From Puccinellia tenuiflora (taxonomy: Eukaryota; Streptophyta; Magnoliopsida; Poales; Poaceae), in NCBI GenBank assembly GCA_012064385.1, contig QRDG01000395.1, positions 124,001 to 188,000 of the forward strand: a DNA stretch of 64,000 nt. Reading direction: 5' to 3'. The notes under the pieces were generated by a model that had not been told where the DNA came from, did no database searches, and saw nothing but the letters and a program-made list of their open reading frames with translations. How positions within the stretch are numbered: the stretch's first letter is position 1; each line of letters begins with the position of its first letter. Both the position numbers and the translations under genes were made by a program. Below, piece by piece: positions 53,773 through 64,000 of the stretch.

Positions 53773-56279
53773 GCATCCCCAAGCTCAACTCCTGCTCGTC
53801 CTCGAGTAGGTAAGTGATAACAAAATAATTTTTGAAGTGACATGCTACCAACACAATCTTGATCATGTAATCATGTAAAGCATATGAACTGAATGCATTG
53901 ATCCAAAACAAAGGTTCATTGAATGAAACAAACAATGATTAATCAGGTGTACCATCTAATCAAGAATTTACTAGAAAAGAGTACTTTCGAGATTTAAAAG
54001 TATAACACTTGACAATGATTGATATCTCACAAAGCAATATTAGTTCAACAAAGGAGTTTGGCCAACACAAAGGAAGATTTAAGTTTTCAGAAAAAAGCTT
54101 CAACTTACAACTTGTTTATCTCAAGATAAAGTCAATACAAAGTTTTCACAGTTAGACACAAAGATAACATGAAGTAAAACTTGAACCAAAGTTGACACCA
54201 AGTGATTGCTTGAGGAGTTAAGAAGGAAGAAGAAGACTGACTCAACATAAAAGTAAAACAAAGGCCCTTCGCAGAGAGAAGCAGAGATTATTCATGTGCT
54301 AGAGCTTTTATTTTTTTATTTTTTTAGACTTTTGAGAGCGGCTGGTTTTAGAGGAATGAGGTCACTCCTCTTTTCTCCTTTGTTTCACCACTAACAATTT
54401 TTTGACTGATTTCTCAGGTTTTCATTGTGCGGAGGAGAATGGTGAGTTATATTTATATTTTGCTTAAGCCATCTCTCGGGTCAAATTCAAGTGAGGACGT
54501 GAACCATCAACACCGGGTGAAAGGGGGGAAATGACCTTGCTTGTCACAGGTTATATCTAGCTTCCTACTGCTTCCTCATGAGCTTAAAAACAGAGGCACA
54601 AAAAGGAGAATTTTAAAAGTTTTAAAGATAGCACATGAAAATTTTACTTGGAGTGGCAAGGAAATACCACATGTAGGTAGGTATGGTAGACACAAATGGC
54701 AAAGATATTTGGCTCAGGGAGTTGGATGCACGAGAAGTATTCCCTCTCAGTATGGAATTTTTGGGCTTAGCAGGATATCAAGCAAACACATAACATCAAC
54801 TTGCTTTAATGAATGACTACAGATATACATCATGCATAACCAATAGACTTCACACCGTCTACCTTGTTACCAAACCAACTCTTTGCAAAAAAGAATATCT
54901 AGACTTTGAGAGCTACCAAGCAGGACAAGCACCACAATTTTAAAGCTTTATGTCAGTTCTTTACTAATCTATTCTTACTAGATGATCCACAAGTTTAAGC
55001 ATTAGTCTACTTCATATCTCTAAACAATTGACAAGTATCAAAGATTCAAGACAATGGTCTACAAGATTAAGCAGCACTTTTAACACTTCCTACATGATAA
55101 TTTCCATTCAACCAAACACCAATCAACTTATTTGAAACAAAACTAAAAGGGTGAAACAACAAGAGCAATACTTCCTAACTACAAAAGCTAACAACTCTGA
55201 ACAAGAGATGCTTGAAAACAAGAGCTAGAAGCAAAAATAACAAAGGCTAAACACTCAACACATATAAGTGAAGAACAGGAGTGTATACGAAAAAGCGGAG
55301 CGTGTCTCTCTCCCAAACAAGCATGCATGGATCCAAATTATTGCAAGACCGGAGAACAAACACAAAAAAACTGAAAGTAAAATAAACTGATGCTCCAAGA
55401 ACAGCACATAATGTGTAAAGGAATAAAAATATAGTACCATGAGAGAAACTGATGATTGTTGATGAAGAAGGGGATGCCTTGGGCATCCCCAAGCTTAGAC
55501 GTTTGTGACTTCTTGAATATTACAGGGGAGTGTCCATGGGGAGCCTCCCCAAGCTTAGTCTTTTATCCCTTGTTGATCTTCCTTCATCACCTCGCATCTG
55601 GATACTTGAAAACTTCCTTCACGTAAAACTTATAACAACTTCATTAGAGGGGTTAGTTCACAAAAACAATATCTTCCTTCAGTTCCAAATCATATATCAT
55701 GAACTTATTTTTATTAAAACATTAGCTACTGTCACAAAGGTCTAAGTAAAGCTCTAGCTTTGAAAAGAACTTCACTTTGCCCGTGAAAGAAGCAATGCAA
55801 AACTAAGGACAGAATCTGTCAAAAACAGAACAGACTGTAAAAATGATTTTTTCCGGGGCACTTCTGGACCTCAAATCAGAAAACTTAAACTAGAGAAAGG
55901 TATACAAAACCCTGATGCTTGCTGTCAAATATTTGCAGCCATAAATAACGTTCGGTGATTTTTTGGATTTTCAAACAGTGAAGAACAGAAATCTGTTTCT
56001 GGACAGCAAACTCACCAATTAGTCTTCCTCTCTTTAGAGGCTATTCTTGACACAAAAAAAACCAAAAAAGATACAAGGGAGTTGTTACAGAAGTTAGATC
56101 ACCCAAAACTCAAAGAAACCAAAAAGAAACAGAAGGTAAAATAAAATGGGTTGCCTCCCATAAGCGCTTTTCTTTAACACCTTTTAGCTAGGCAAAAAGG
56201 GAAAATTCAAGTTTTATCAACTTCAAGATCAAAATCATCAAGGACATCTTCAGAGGTAGAACTAGCAGTACTAAGAAGT
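53773..56279 (-). other. Internal domain of the non-autonomous gypsy, mostly non-coding
   Basis: AT-rich. It includes the paired phrase GCATCCCCAAGCTTAG near 55485 and a CCTCCCCAAGCTTAG variant at 55545, common in this family. Short frames show no domain. Confidence 0.6.
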
Positions 56280-56609
56280 CTAGCCTTCCCATGACATGTT
56301 CCATTGTGACTTCAGTTTTAGGTTCATTAATACGTGGGGTCCGACCAAACTTTCAATGATGTTGCAAGCCTCAACTGAGGGAGTGCCTAGGAAATTTCCA
56401 CTTGTTAAAGTGTCTAGGACATACCTATACCAATTTGTGATTCCAACACAAAAATTTCTGAGAAGAATAGTATCTGAATACTTCTTTGTGGAACGGTGTT
56501 GAGAATCACTAATCCTATACCAAGCATCTTTTAAACTTTCTCCCCCTCTTTGTTTAAAAGTACGAACTTCAACTTCAGGAGACGAAGAAAAAGGAGTGGA
56601 ACTAGCCAT
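56280..56609 (-). pseudogene. Gypsy gag fragment
   Basis: From an ATG at 56609 the frame reads FKQRGGESLKDAWYRI and LLRNFCVGITNWYRYVLDTL, the gag region seen in Triticeae gypsy elements. It ends at 56280 after about 110 codons without a zinc knuckle. It is the only protein trace of the element. Confidence 0.75.
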
Positions 56610-56784
56610 GATAACAAGGTAAAACCGAATTAAACAAGGTGCTGGAATTTTTAATTTTTTTGTGTTTTTCAGTTTTAGAGCAAACGAAAGGCAAAACAAG
56701 ACTAACAAAAAATATACTAAGCAAGACAATAACAAAGTAAAGTGAAAGGATGTGTGAAACTCCCCTAGTTGAAGCTTCCAAGTT

Positions 56785-56871
56785 CCCCGGCAACGGCGCC
56801 AGAAAAAGTTTGCTTGCGTGTTGACGGAAGACTTGGTCGTTGCCTTCTTCAAATCCCCGGCAACGGCGCCA
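56785..56871 (-). repeat. Duplicated primer-binding site
   Basis: TGGCGCCGTTGCCGGGG (minus strand) occurs at 56855-56871, next to the LTR, and again at 56785-56801, 70 bp away. The flanking TTTTTC and following bases are copied too, so this is a tandem duplication of the primer-site region. Confidence 0.9.
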
Positions 56872-56883
56872 GAAAAAGTTACT

Positions 56884-58305
56884 TGATGACGTGGATCACA
56901 CGTTCGCTGGGGAACCCCAAGAGGAAGGTATGATGCAGTAAAGCAGCAGTTTCCCTTGATTACAAAACCAAGGTTATCGAATCCAGTAGGACTTGGAGAA
57001 GGCTTAGCGAGGTGTCAATGGCGCCGTTTACGACAATTGACGTGGGCCTGCACATAATCACAAATAAGTACTTTGCCCCAACGAAACAGAGAGGTTTTCA
57101 ATCCCTCCGGCTTGCCGAACACAAAAGATTAATTGTGCAGATGTAAAATATGATGCGAGTGAAATATGACCAGCAAGCAAATGATGATGAAAAGCTATTA
57201 AAATGGTTGTAAATAATATAGGAAAATAGGACTGGGGTCCACAGATCACTAGCGGTGTCTCTCCAAAAGATATACATGATGGGTAAACAAATTACAGCAT
57301 GGCAATTGACAGAATTGTGGGCGCACAACAATGCCATCATAAAACAATATAGTTCACCATTTCATCTAATATGGGCATTACGTCAAAATACATAGACCGT
57401 TATCCAACTGCATCTATGACTAATAATCCACCCCGGGATCGATATCCAGCATGTAACCCAAAAGTATTAAGTTGCAAGCAACAGATCATTGCAATAAGCA
57501 AAGTGCATAATGTAAGCAATGTAAATAACACAAGGAAATCACACCGCTGTTTTCTCCCTAGTGGCAACAGCACATCTCTAGTCTTAATCGTTTCTGTCAA
57601 CCCGAGCTGAGACAAAGGGAGGCATGAACCCACTATCTAGTATAAATACTCTCTCATACAACACTAATAATTACTTGGCCAAAGCATCCACTAGCATCGG
57701 AGAGCATGCAAGATCACAGATAAAACATAACACATAGATGAACACAAGTAATGACTTCCACAATTCATCGGATCCATGCAAATACAATCATCTAGCAGTT
57801 ACAGATAATATGATCTTGATCATGATAGGCAGCTCACAAGATCCAAACAATGGAGTAGAAGGAGGAGAGACAACCATCTAGCTACTGCTATGGATCCGTA
57901 GTACCGTGGTGGACTACTCACACATCACTCCGGAGGCAGGCATGGTGGTGTAGATGCCTCCGATGTCGATTCCCCTCTTCGGCGGGGTGCCGGGAAGAGC
58001 TGCAGAACCCTCCCGAACTAGGGATGGCAATGGCGGCGGCCTCAGATGTCTTTGGAAAATATGATCGGGTACTTAGGGTTTTTGGGTCGAAGACTAATTT
58101 ATAGGCGAAGAGGCAACTCGAGGAGGCGAAGGAGTCGCCCAAGTGGGGCCCAGGCGCGGCCTAGGGAGGGGCCACGTCTGGGGGGCGTCTGGAGGCTATG
58201 GCCTCCCCCTCCGGGCGTCCTTCTGGCTCCGTCTTCGTTTCAGCTTGGAAATAAATCCCGTAAATTTTCAGCGCATTCCGAGAAACTTCCCAGAACAACT
58301 TTTCT
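56884..58305 (-). repeat. 5' LTR of the non-autonomous gypsy, truncated at its start
   Basis: Collinear with the minus-strand LTR at 50634-52060, but the first ~150 bp are missing and it ends at AACTTTTCTAAAT. The other side is LINE-like. Confidence 0.88.
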
Positions 58306-58956
58306 AAATACATCCATAGAGCTTGAGTTAACGCCAAGTAAGATGCCCCCAGATCTACCACGAGGCGGGTGACAGTACTAGTGGTAGTCCAAACCACCTA
58401 AGATACGGTTAATGACACTCATCGAGAAATCCAGTCTACCCGTTTCCGAAATTGCCACAGAGTCCAAATTATGATCCCGAATACATTGAGCAATATGTAA
58501 ATGCTTAGCCAAGTCACCAAGACCTCTACTATTCATGAACATGCCATTTACCGGAAAACTTTTGGAGATTTGGACGACTTAGCCAGTTTACGTGGCTTTT
58601 GATTCTTTTTTACAGAAGCATTTTTAGATTTCCGACCAGAGGCTTGCAGGTAGTAAATAGACCCTAGCCCTGTCTCATCTTAACCCACCTCCGACACCTC
58701 TCCCACAAGATGAGATAAAAGCTGACCATCGACATTGTCAATCGCCTCGTCCTCATCTATGGGTGAAGCGAACGGCCTAGTCGACACATTATTAGTGCCC
58801 TTACCCGGTAAACCTCCATATGCCTTAAAACATTCGCCGAAACCAAAACTTCCTTTTCATTTCTTCCAAAACTAACGCCAACATTAAAAAAGTTTAGACG
58901 ATAATTGCGGATTAGTAAGAGAAAGAAAAGACTTAGATTTTGTAGACGTACCAGGG
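58306..58956 (-). pseudogene. LINE fragment: end of ORF1 / start of endonuclease domain
   Basis: On the minus strand a frame reads KSSKSPKSFPVNGMFMNSRG, then IAQCIRDHNLDSVAISET and PPRGRSGGILLGV, matching the N-terminal part of the apurinic endonuclease domain of plant LINE ORF2 (N.RG, the SET glutamate motif). Stops lie near 58380 and 58688. It is cut at 58306 by the gypsy LTR; RT and the 3' end are not present. Confidence 0.78.
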
Positions 58957-59143
58957 GGTCACAGTCTTGTCGTACAAAGATCATACGCGCAGTTTTGCGT
59001 TATCTATGACACTGAGTTGTCATACTCTATTATTGAATAAGTCAGTCTGTATCTACCTCCCACCATCTTAATCAATTTGAGTGTGTGATTTTTCAGCCGC
59101 AAAGTGGTCCATATTTGCGATAGACCAAACGTATCCAAGCTGC
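58957..59143 (+). repeat. Dispersed repeat, copy 2
   Basis: Matches 16534-16705 in order and strand with about 80% identity and several small indels. It is not part of the adjoining LINE frames. Confidence 0.85.
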
Positions 59144-59224
59144 CAATGCAAGCAACAGTGCAGTAAATGAAATGTCGTGTGAGAGCCAAAACATTTAAAA
59201 AGTAATACAAGAACTAGTTAAGTG

Positions 59225-59594
59225 AGAGTGCAGAGATGATTTGCAAGCAGAATTGAGTACGGTAATGGACGGGCTCTCATTAGCGTTGCAACATTGATCA
59301 TTGAGACGGACTGTTTGGAGATAGTCAAACTTTTGCATAATGAAGAAGTCGATCGATCAGTGTACATGACAACTATAGAAGAGATAAAGATCTTGATGAA
59401 GGTCTGGCAGGTTTGTATTACTCATGTCAAAAGATGTCAGAACCTTAGCAGTCATTTTACGGCAAATTATGGTAGAACTCATGCCCATACAGCAGTGTGG
59501 CTAGCTTCGGGTCCAGAGGGCCTAGGAAACACGTGCCATATACATTGTAATACCTGATGTCTTTGAGTAATACAATTCATTCGAAAAAAAAAAA
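59225..59594 (+). mobile_element. 3' end of a LINE with RNase H-like tail and poly(A)
   Basis: The frame near 59294-59557 reads ETDCLEIVKLLHNEEVDRSV and VCITHVKRCQNLSSHFTANY, matching the RNase H-like domain (PF13456 type) at the C-terminus of grass LINEs. Upstream frame 59225-59285 (DDLQAELSTVMDGLSLAL) belongs to the same domain with a frame change. A TGAGTAATACAATTCATTCG trailer and 11 A (59584-59594) end it. The 5' side is truncated and no target duplication was identified. Confidence 0.85.
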
Positions 59595-60060
59595 GTGCGA
59601 CTGGAGACCGATGTTAATCAAGATCCTAGCTTGCATCGGCTGCACATGGAGTTAAACCTAGTATTGTATGTTCACCTTGGGATACACGCGTGAAGTGCAT
59701 GTTCACCTTGGGCATACCGCATACCGATGTTATGCTCTTGTCATAGTGTGTGCGGCCTCCATACCTATATATGGATCAGTGAGAGTACTGGTGTACGTCT
59801 CCGTTGTATAATATGAAACATTATAGGCCATGCACCAATTGCCTCTTTTGTTCGCATGATTTAAATCCAAGATGGGAATGGGAAAAACGTTGTACTAGAA
59901 TGACACATTATATGAAATGTTACACGAAACGAAAACACAATAATCTCATAGTAATAGTTAGATCTCTGTGCGTACGTACGTAAGTTGTACAGCTTGGATC
60001 GTACTCAAGCTCAATAATGCATGTGGTCGAGTGTTGGTCCCGATCGACGACAGATCTATG
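59595..60060. other. Non-coding stretch, nothing recognised
   Basis: A short direct repeat GTTCACCTTGGG (59669, 59700) is the only structure. The 3 bp ATG at its end is the target duplication of the next element. Confidence 0.5.
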
Positions 60061-60880
60061 CACTATTGGAAAAAGGGGTTTCCATTCTGCCCTTTTGTCC
60101 CGGCACATTAAATAACCGGGACCAATGCCCCCATTGGTCCCGGTTCCATCGGCCGGGGCGCCGGGGACCTTTGGTCCCGGTTCGTGTCTGGAACCGGGAC
60201 CAAAGGATCTGCACATGCGGCAGCAGCCGTGGGACCCCTGGCAGGCACCCTTTGGTCCCGGTTCCAGCTACGAACCGGGACCAAAGGTCTTCCCTGCACA
60301 TATATCATATCTTCCACCCGAGGCCACCACCATTTTGAGCTTGAGTTCATCAACATTTTCTCCTCCTTTTCCTCTCACCCACTCAAGTTAATCCCCATTT
60401 TTTTGCACCACTTGTGAGGATTAAAGGTACCCCATCTATTCAAGGGTTAGCAACATCATCCTTTTCTCCGAAGTTGCAACTTTAGCTCATTTCATTGCTA
60501 GTTTAGCTCATTTTATGGTTTGTAGTGCAAGCAAGGTGTTTGATGAAATGCCTAGCTAGAGAGTTTAATTTTTTATATGCATTTTGAGCTCAAATTAATT
60601 TATTATTTGTGGATTTTAGTGTCGTCCCGTCCTCACCGCCGTCGATAGCCCGCGTCGTCCCGTCACCGGCACCACCTCGGTGAGCTTTTTTTCTTTATCT
60701 TCTATTTTAAGAAAAATGACATGTATGATTTAAAAGCATATTTATTTCTTGTATATTTTTCTTATGTTTTTTTTATATGTATAGTGTCATGGTTTTGATA
60801 TCCGCCCCCGTCGGCCCTTGTCCGGTCTATGATTCGGATGTGGTATATTTTCATAACTATTTGTTTCATTTCGTGTTTAA

Positions 60881-61270
60881 AACAACTATACCTACCAACT
60901 TGACATAGAAACTTTTATCTATGAGGTAGTTGAACCGGAAATTCCAACCGACCCTATTGTCGAGTTTTTTGTAAAAGAAAACAATGATTTGAAAGCAAAA
61001 TTGGAAAGAAGTGAAGATCTTCGTCTGCAATGCCTAGAAGAGAAGATGAAATTGGAGTTGAAGCTTGCCCTCATCGATGAACACGAGTTCAAGCTTGCCG
61101 ACGTCGCACATGCCCATGAGATCAAGATGGATGCAATGCACTTGAAGATTAAAAAGATTAGAAAATATTCCATTAGTCAGGAGGCTTGGTACCATTATGT
61201 TGTTGGTTCAGTAGTTACCTTAGTTGCGATTTTGATCGCATTTGGTTTTGGATTTAAATTATTTAGATAG
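60881..61270 (+). CDS. CACTA-encoded coiled-coil protein with C-terminal membrane segment
   Basis: The open stretch from about 60881 (first ATG 60989) to TAG 61268-61270 codes ~125 residues. It has a heptad-like charged region (NDLKAKLERSEDLRLQCLEE, KMKLELKLALIDEHEF) and then a hydrophobic C-terminus (VVGSVVTLVAILIAFGFGF) that could be a single transmembrane helix. Upstream small exons (around 60620-60840) with GT-AG-like borders may lead into it; the start is uncertain. Similar proteins of unknown role are my recollection from other Triticeae CACTA elements. Function is unknown. Confidence 0.6.
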   Translation, partial: NNYTYQLDIETFIYEVVEPEIPTDPIVEFFVKENNDLKAKLERSEDLRLQCLEEKMKLELKLALIDEHEFKLADVAHAHEIKMDAMHLKIKKIRKYSISQEAWYHYVVGSVVTLVAILIAFGFGFKLFR

Positions 61271-61428
61271 TTGTATGTTAGTTTCAATTAATGTATGTTT
61301 TATGAGGACTATGCATTGCAATTACTTTACTTTGGTTTTAATGTGATGAACTTGTATTAACTAATTTGGTCACTATTATATACTCTTGATGTAGTGCAAT
61401 GGTTTTTGATATATTTATATAATGCAGA

Positions 61429-61829
61429 TGAGCCTGCAATGGATGTACAGTGACCGACGATTTCCCGACTATATTAATGGCATGCATTATTTTCTCCGTG
61501 TGGCTGAGAAAAACAAGCCGTCGAATGGTTTTATTTCTTGTCCATGTAGCGTCTGCAAGAATACGCAGGATTACTCTACCTCAAAAACCATTCACGTCCA
61601 CCTGTTGCAGCATGGTTTCATGTCCGGTTATAATTGTTGGACCAAGCACGGAGAAAGAGGGGTTATAATGGAAGAAAATGAAGAAGAACAGGATAATGAC
61701 AACTATCCTACGTTCACCGAAGACGGTGATACTGCAATGGGGGAAGACGAAGCTGAACAAGAGCCCATTGTTGATCATACCATCGAAGCGCCTAAAAGCA
61801 CTTCAAGAGGAAATTGCGGGATTTTTTAA
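61429..61829 (+). pseudogene. TNP2 N-terminal fragment (transposase-associated domain)
   Basis: Reads MSLQWMYSDRRFPDYINGMH, SCPCSVCKNTQ and HVHLLQHGFMSGYN, the N-terminal TNP2 domain with its CPCxxC motif, followed by an acidic tail. It stops at 61827-61829, where the TNP2 core would normally start. The later 61830-61900 sequence resembles further TNP2 pieces in another frame, so an internal deletion has removed the core. Confidence 0.82.
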
Positions 61830-62029
61830 CTCCGCGGTCCTGAAGAGAGATGGAGAATTTTTTCACTCGGCAAATTTTGTTTTGCCCGAGGACATGTAAT
61901 TGACATCATCTCGACGTGTGAGAAACATTATGTCGGCGTGTGACGTTATGTATGTATATATGAAACATGATCTCGACGTGTGAGAAACGTTATGTATGTA
62001 TATATGAATCAAATATTAATGCATGGTAG

Positions 62030-62147
62030 TACCACTTACACGGCACGACACGACACGGCATCGGACACGACGACACGGCACAACACGGCACGGCACGGCG
62101 ACACGGCACCTATTGATTTAACCCCCCCCCCCCCCCCCCCCCCCCCC
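62030..62147. repeat. ACACGGC simple repeat and 26-bp poly-C
   Basis: About ten CACGGCA/CACGACA units (62038-62108) precede a run of 26 C at 62122-62147. A further 19 C lie at 62277-62295. These runs are the least reliable bases in the window. Confidence 0.92.
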
Positions 62148-62452
62148 AAAAAGAATGCATTTGGTTAAAACAAAAAAAACATTCGGTTAAAACAAAAAAA
62201 AGCATTCGGTTTAAAAAAAAAAACTCTCGGTCCCGGTTGGTAATACCAACCGGGACCAAAGGGTTTCCGCCCGGAGCCCCCCCCCCCCCCCCCCCGCCCC
62301 GCCCACGTGGAGGACCATTGGTCCCGGTTCTTAAGGTACCGGGACGAAAGGCCCCCCCCCCCCTTTGTCCCGACCCTTTAGTCCCGGTAAGAAAACCGGG
62401 ACCAAAGGCCCTTTGGAACCGGGACCAATGCCCCTGTTTTCTACTAGTGATG

Positions 62453-63117
62453 AGACTTTGCAGCACTGCTTGGGTAGGTGGAATGTGTGGCGCACGCCGC
62501 TCCGCTCTGTCCAGCCCAAGATGTACGCGATCTCGCCTCACTACATTATATATACTAGCAAATTGACCTGTGCGTTGCTGCCGCGTGTTGATTTTTATTG
62601 AACATCTTATATCCAATCGTGCTATCATCAAGAACCCTAGGTCTTTTTCGACGATTGTCGCCCACTGTAGAGAAAATGTGATATTTCTAGATGTTGATGT
62701 GTTCGTGTCAAGAAAAACCTAGCTACTCTATACCACTCTATAGGCGACGTACATATCACGTTACGAAATCGGGTCGGATATCCACGTAATGTGGCACGCA
62801 TAGCAGGGAAATTATTTAGTGCATAGATTTTTTTGTGTGGAATGGAGCGGTCTTGTGTGGCACAATGTGGCATGTTCGTTGGCACATAGCTTGCAAATAT
62901 CCTCGACGCCACCTGCCGCCGAGAGTATGTTTTGTTCTTCGGGCTGCCTACCTATCATATCAAAGTTTTTTCTTCTTTTTTTGCAAAAAACGATCATATC
63001 AAAGTTGGTGTTCGGGGTCAAGTATTCGTTCAGCTGATGCGGCTGGCCCTAGGGGGCTGCGTCCCCACCCCTTGCTCCCCCTATATAAAGACGGGAGGGG
63101 CAGCCTCTCCTCCCGCG
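62453..63117. other. Unassigned stretch, includes a small direct-repeat insertion and LTR-like TATA
   Basis: No ORF is supported. ATCATATCAAAGTT occurs at 62953 and 62993 around a short T-rich insert (about 26 bp). CTATATAAAG at 63081 with the flanking GGGGCAGCCTCTCC resembles an LTR promoter that continues to the right. Confidence 0.4.
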
Positions 63118-63625
63118 TAAGGATGGTAATGGGTAGGGTATGGGCAGGGTAGAGCAATACCATACCCATACCTATATAGTGCATGGGTATAAAATTCTAA
63201 CCATACCCTAACCCGCGGGGAGGAAAGTATACCCATACCCATACCCGGCGGGTACCCTTACCCATTGGGTACCCGTTGCGTAGGTCAAATAGTACACAAA
63301 TTGTTTATAGTTTCACATTCGTTGGTAGCATGTTTGACAAAAAAAACAATTATCTGAACTCAATAATATGTAGATGAATACATGACACTTATTATCACAA
63401 TCTGATGGTCATATTTGGTAAGTCAACAGAGTAGGATCCATATGTCAGTATAAAAGGGTAGCATATGGGTATACCCACGGGTACAGGGATGTACCCATGC
63501 CCTACCCGCGACTTGGCGGGTAGGGTATGGGTACTACCCATGGGTATAAAAATCTGCCCATACCCTCCCCATACGGGTACGGTACCCACGGGTACCCGTA
63601 CCCATGGGTAAAATTGCCATCCTTA
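63118..63625. mobile_element. hAT non-autonomous element (508 bp)
   Basis: The ends are TAAGGATGGTAAT (left) and minus-strand TAAGGATGGCAAT (right), with an 8-bp flanking duplication CTCCCGCG (63110-63117) / CTCCCACG (63626-63633, one mismatch). Eight-base duplications are typical of hAT. The subterminal parts are rich in GGGTACCC / CCATACCC repeats; no transposase. Confidence 0.9.
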
Positions 63626-64000
63626 CTCCCACGCCTTTAATTGTGGAGGTTCCCCTCCCCCCTCATGGATGGATCTTGATCTAATGAAGTTTTTGAGGTG
63701 TTCTCTCTCTTTTAGATCTAGATCTAATCTCTCTCTCTCATGTGTTGGAAACTCCACCATAAGTATTCACCAGTAGTGTCTAGCCCTGGACGGCGAAGCT
63801 CTGCTGAACTAGAGAAGATGTATGTGTGTGATCTCTCGGAGGGGTGAGCTGTCGGGTTATCGACGGACTGACCCTTCGCTCGTTTGGAATTGGAGGACAT
63901 GGATCCAGGAAACGGAGACATCTTCATGACTAGGCTTAGTCATGGAGATCTGCATCGAGCTGGCAACATCCTCGTACCCCGGCGTACCTACAAGGATCTA
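63626..64000 (+). other. Likely part of an LTR or leader, runs off the window
   Basis: It continues from the TATATAAA at 63082 through pyrimidine-rich leader sequence (TCTCTCTC near 63703-63740). The ATGs have no long frame. The end is cut by the window, so no partner LTR or primer site can be seen. Confidence 0.35.

Larger units (their letters stand above)
50634..58305 (-). mobile_element. Non-autonomous gypsy retrotransposon, minus strand
   Basis: The 3' LTR (50634-52070 plus 53622-53772) and 5' LTR (56884-58305) share the sequence family TGATACGTCTCC...GACGTCATCA. The primer site TGGCGCCGTTGCCGGGG (minus strand) follows the 5' LTR and the tract TTGGGGATGC precedes the 3' LTR. The interior (53773-56883) has only a partial gag and no pol. 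The 5' LTR lacks its first ~150 bp, where LINE sequence begins at 58306. A second LTR of the same family is inserted in the 3' LTR. Confidence 0.88.
60061..62449 (+). mobile_element. CACTA deletion derivative (2389 bp)
   Basis: The ends CACTATTGGAAAAAGGGG (left) and minus-strand CACTAGTAGAAAACAGGG (right) are flanked by the duplication ATG (60058-60060 and 62450-62452). Both subterminal zones hold many GGTCCCGGTT / AACCGGGACCAAA pairs, the pattern of a common Triticeae CACTA group. It carries two plus-strand gene pieces (60881-61270 and 61429-61829) and no transposase core. A long C run and ACACGG repeats lie before the right end. Confidence 0.94.

Noticed and set aside
60020..60417. Frames rich in VPVP/GTGTK motifs
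   Set aside because: Translations of the GGTCCCGG subterminal repeats of a CACTA.

Overview
This is a window of plant nuclear DNA from a grass, most likely a Pooideae species and plausibly Triticeae. The clues are a BARE/Angela-like LTR start (TGTTGGGAATATGCC), CACTA elements with GGTCCCGG or TGCGCCACAGA subterminal repeats, a gypsy LTR starting TGATACGTCTCC with a TGGCGCCGTTGCCGG primer site, and spliced plant-type transposase genes. No bacterial or organellar genes were seen. Almost all of the window is transposable-element sequence. The only host-gene traces I recognise are a cytochrome P450 pseudogene (8476-10870) and the 3' part of a BAHD acyltransferase pseudogene (15612-16142).

Left part (1-17536). 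A ~350-bp satellite (1-962) leads into a CACTA transposon whose right end is at 8472. The element has a spliced and apparently intact TNP2 transposase (2504-6228), a damaged TNPA-like gene, and two strong palindromes. It sits in exon 1 of the P450, which is also broken by a 1207-bp Mutator-like element (9-bp target duplication GGCTGTACC) and a 445-bp poly(A) retro-insertion (18-bp duplication). Next come a hAT transposase fragment, a small non-autonomous LTR element, a 669-bp tandem repeat, a 5S-rRNA-like patch and the BAHD pseudogene.

Centre (17537-50307). One copia element carries a four-level nest. Its 5' LTR starts at 17537 and is split by a 25.5-kb CACTA (17679-43161, duplication GAT). 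That CACTA holds a gypsy element (18720-38397, coding on the minus strand, plus an antisense spliced gene of the PF04195 type). The gypsy holds a BARE-like non-autonomous copia (24508-32391). Two smaller CACTA elements (43236-44864, TTG; 47314-48947, AAT) are also inserted in the outer copia. The 25.5-kb CACTA shows no TNP2 and carries exon-like pieces on the minus strand, which I read as a captured or unknown gene.

Right part (50308-64000). A 330-bp foldback element is followed by a minus-strand non-autonomous gypsy (50634-58305) whose 3' LTR is split by an antiparallel solo LTR (52071-53616, duplication GACAG). Then come LINE fragments on both strands, a 2.4-kb CACTA derivative (60061-62449, duplication ATG) encoding a coiled-coil/membrane protein and a TNP2 N-terminal fragment, and a 508-bp hAT element (63118-63625, 8-bp duplication) inside sequence that looks like another LTR.

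Boundaries supported by matching target-site duplications are the most secure calls. Family names and gene-capture calls are read by eye without database searches.
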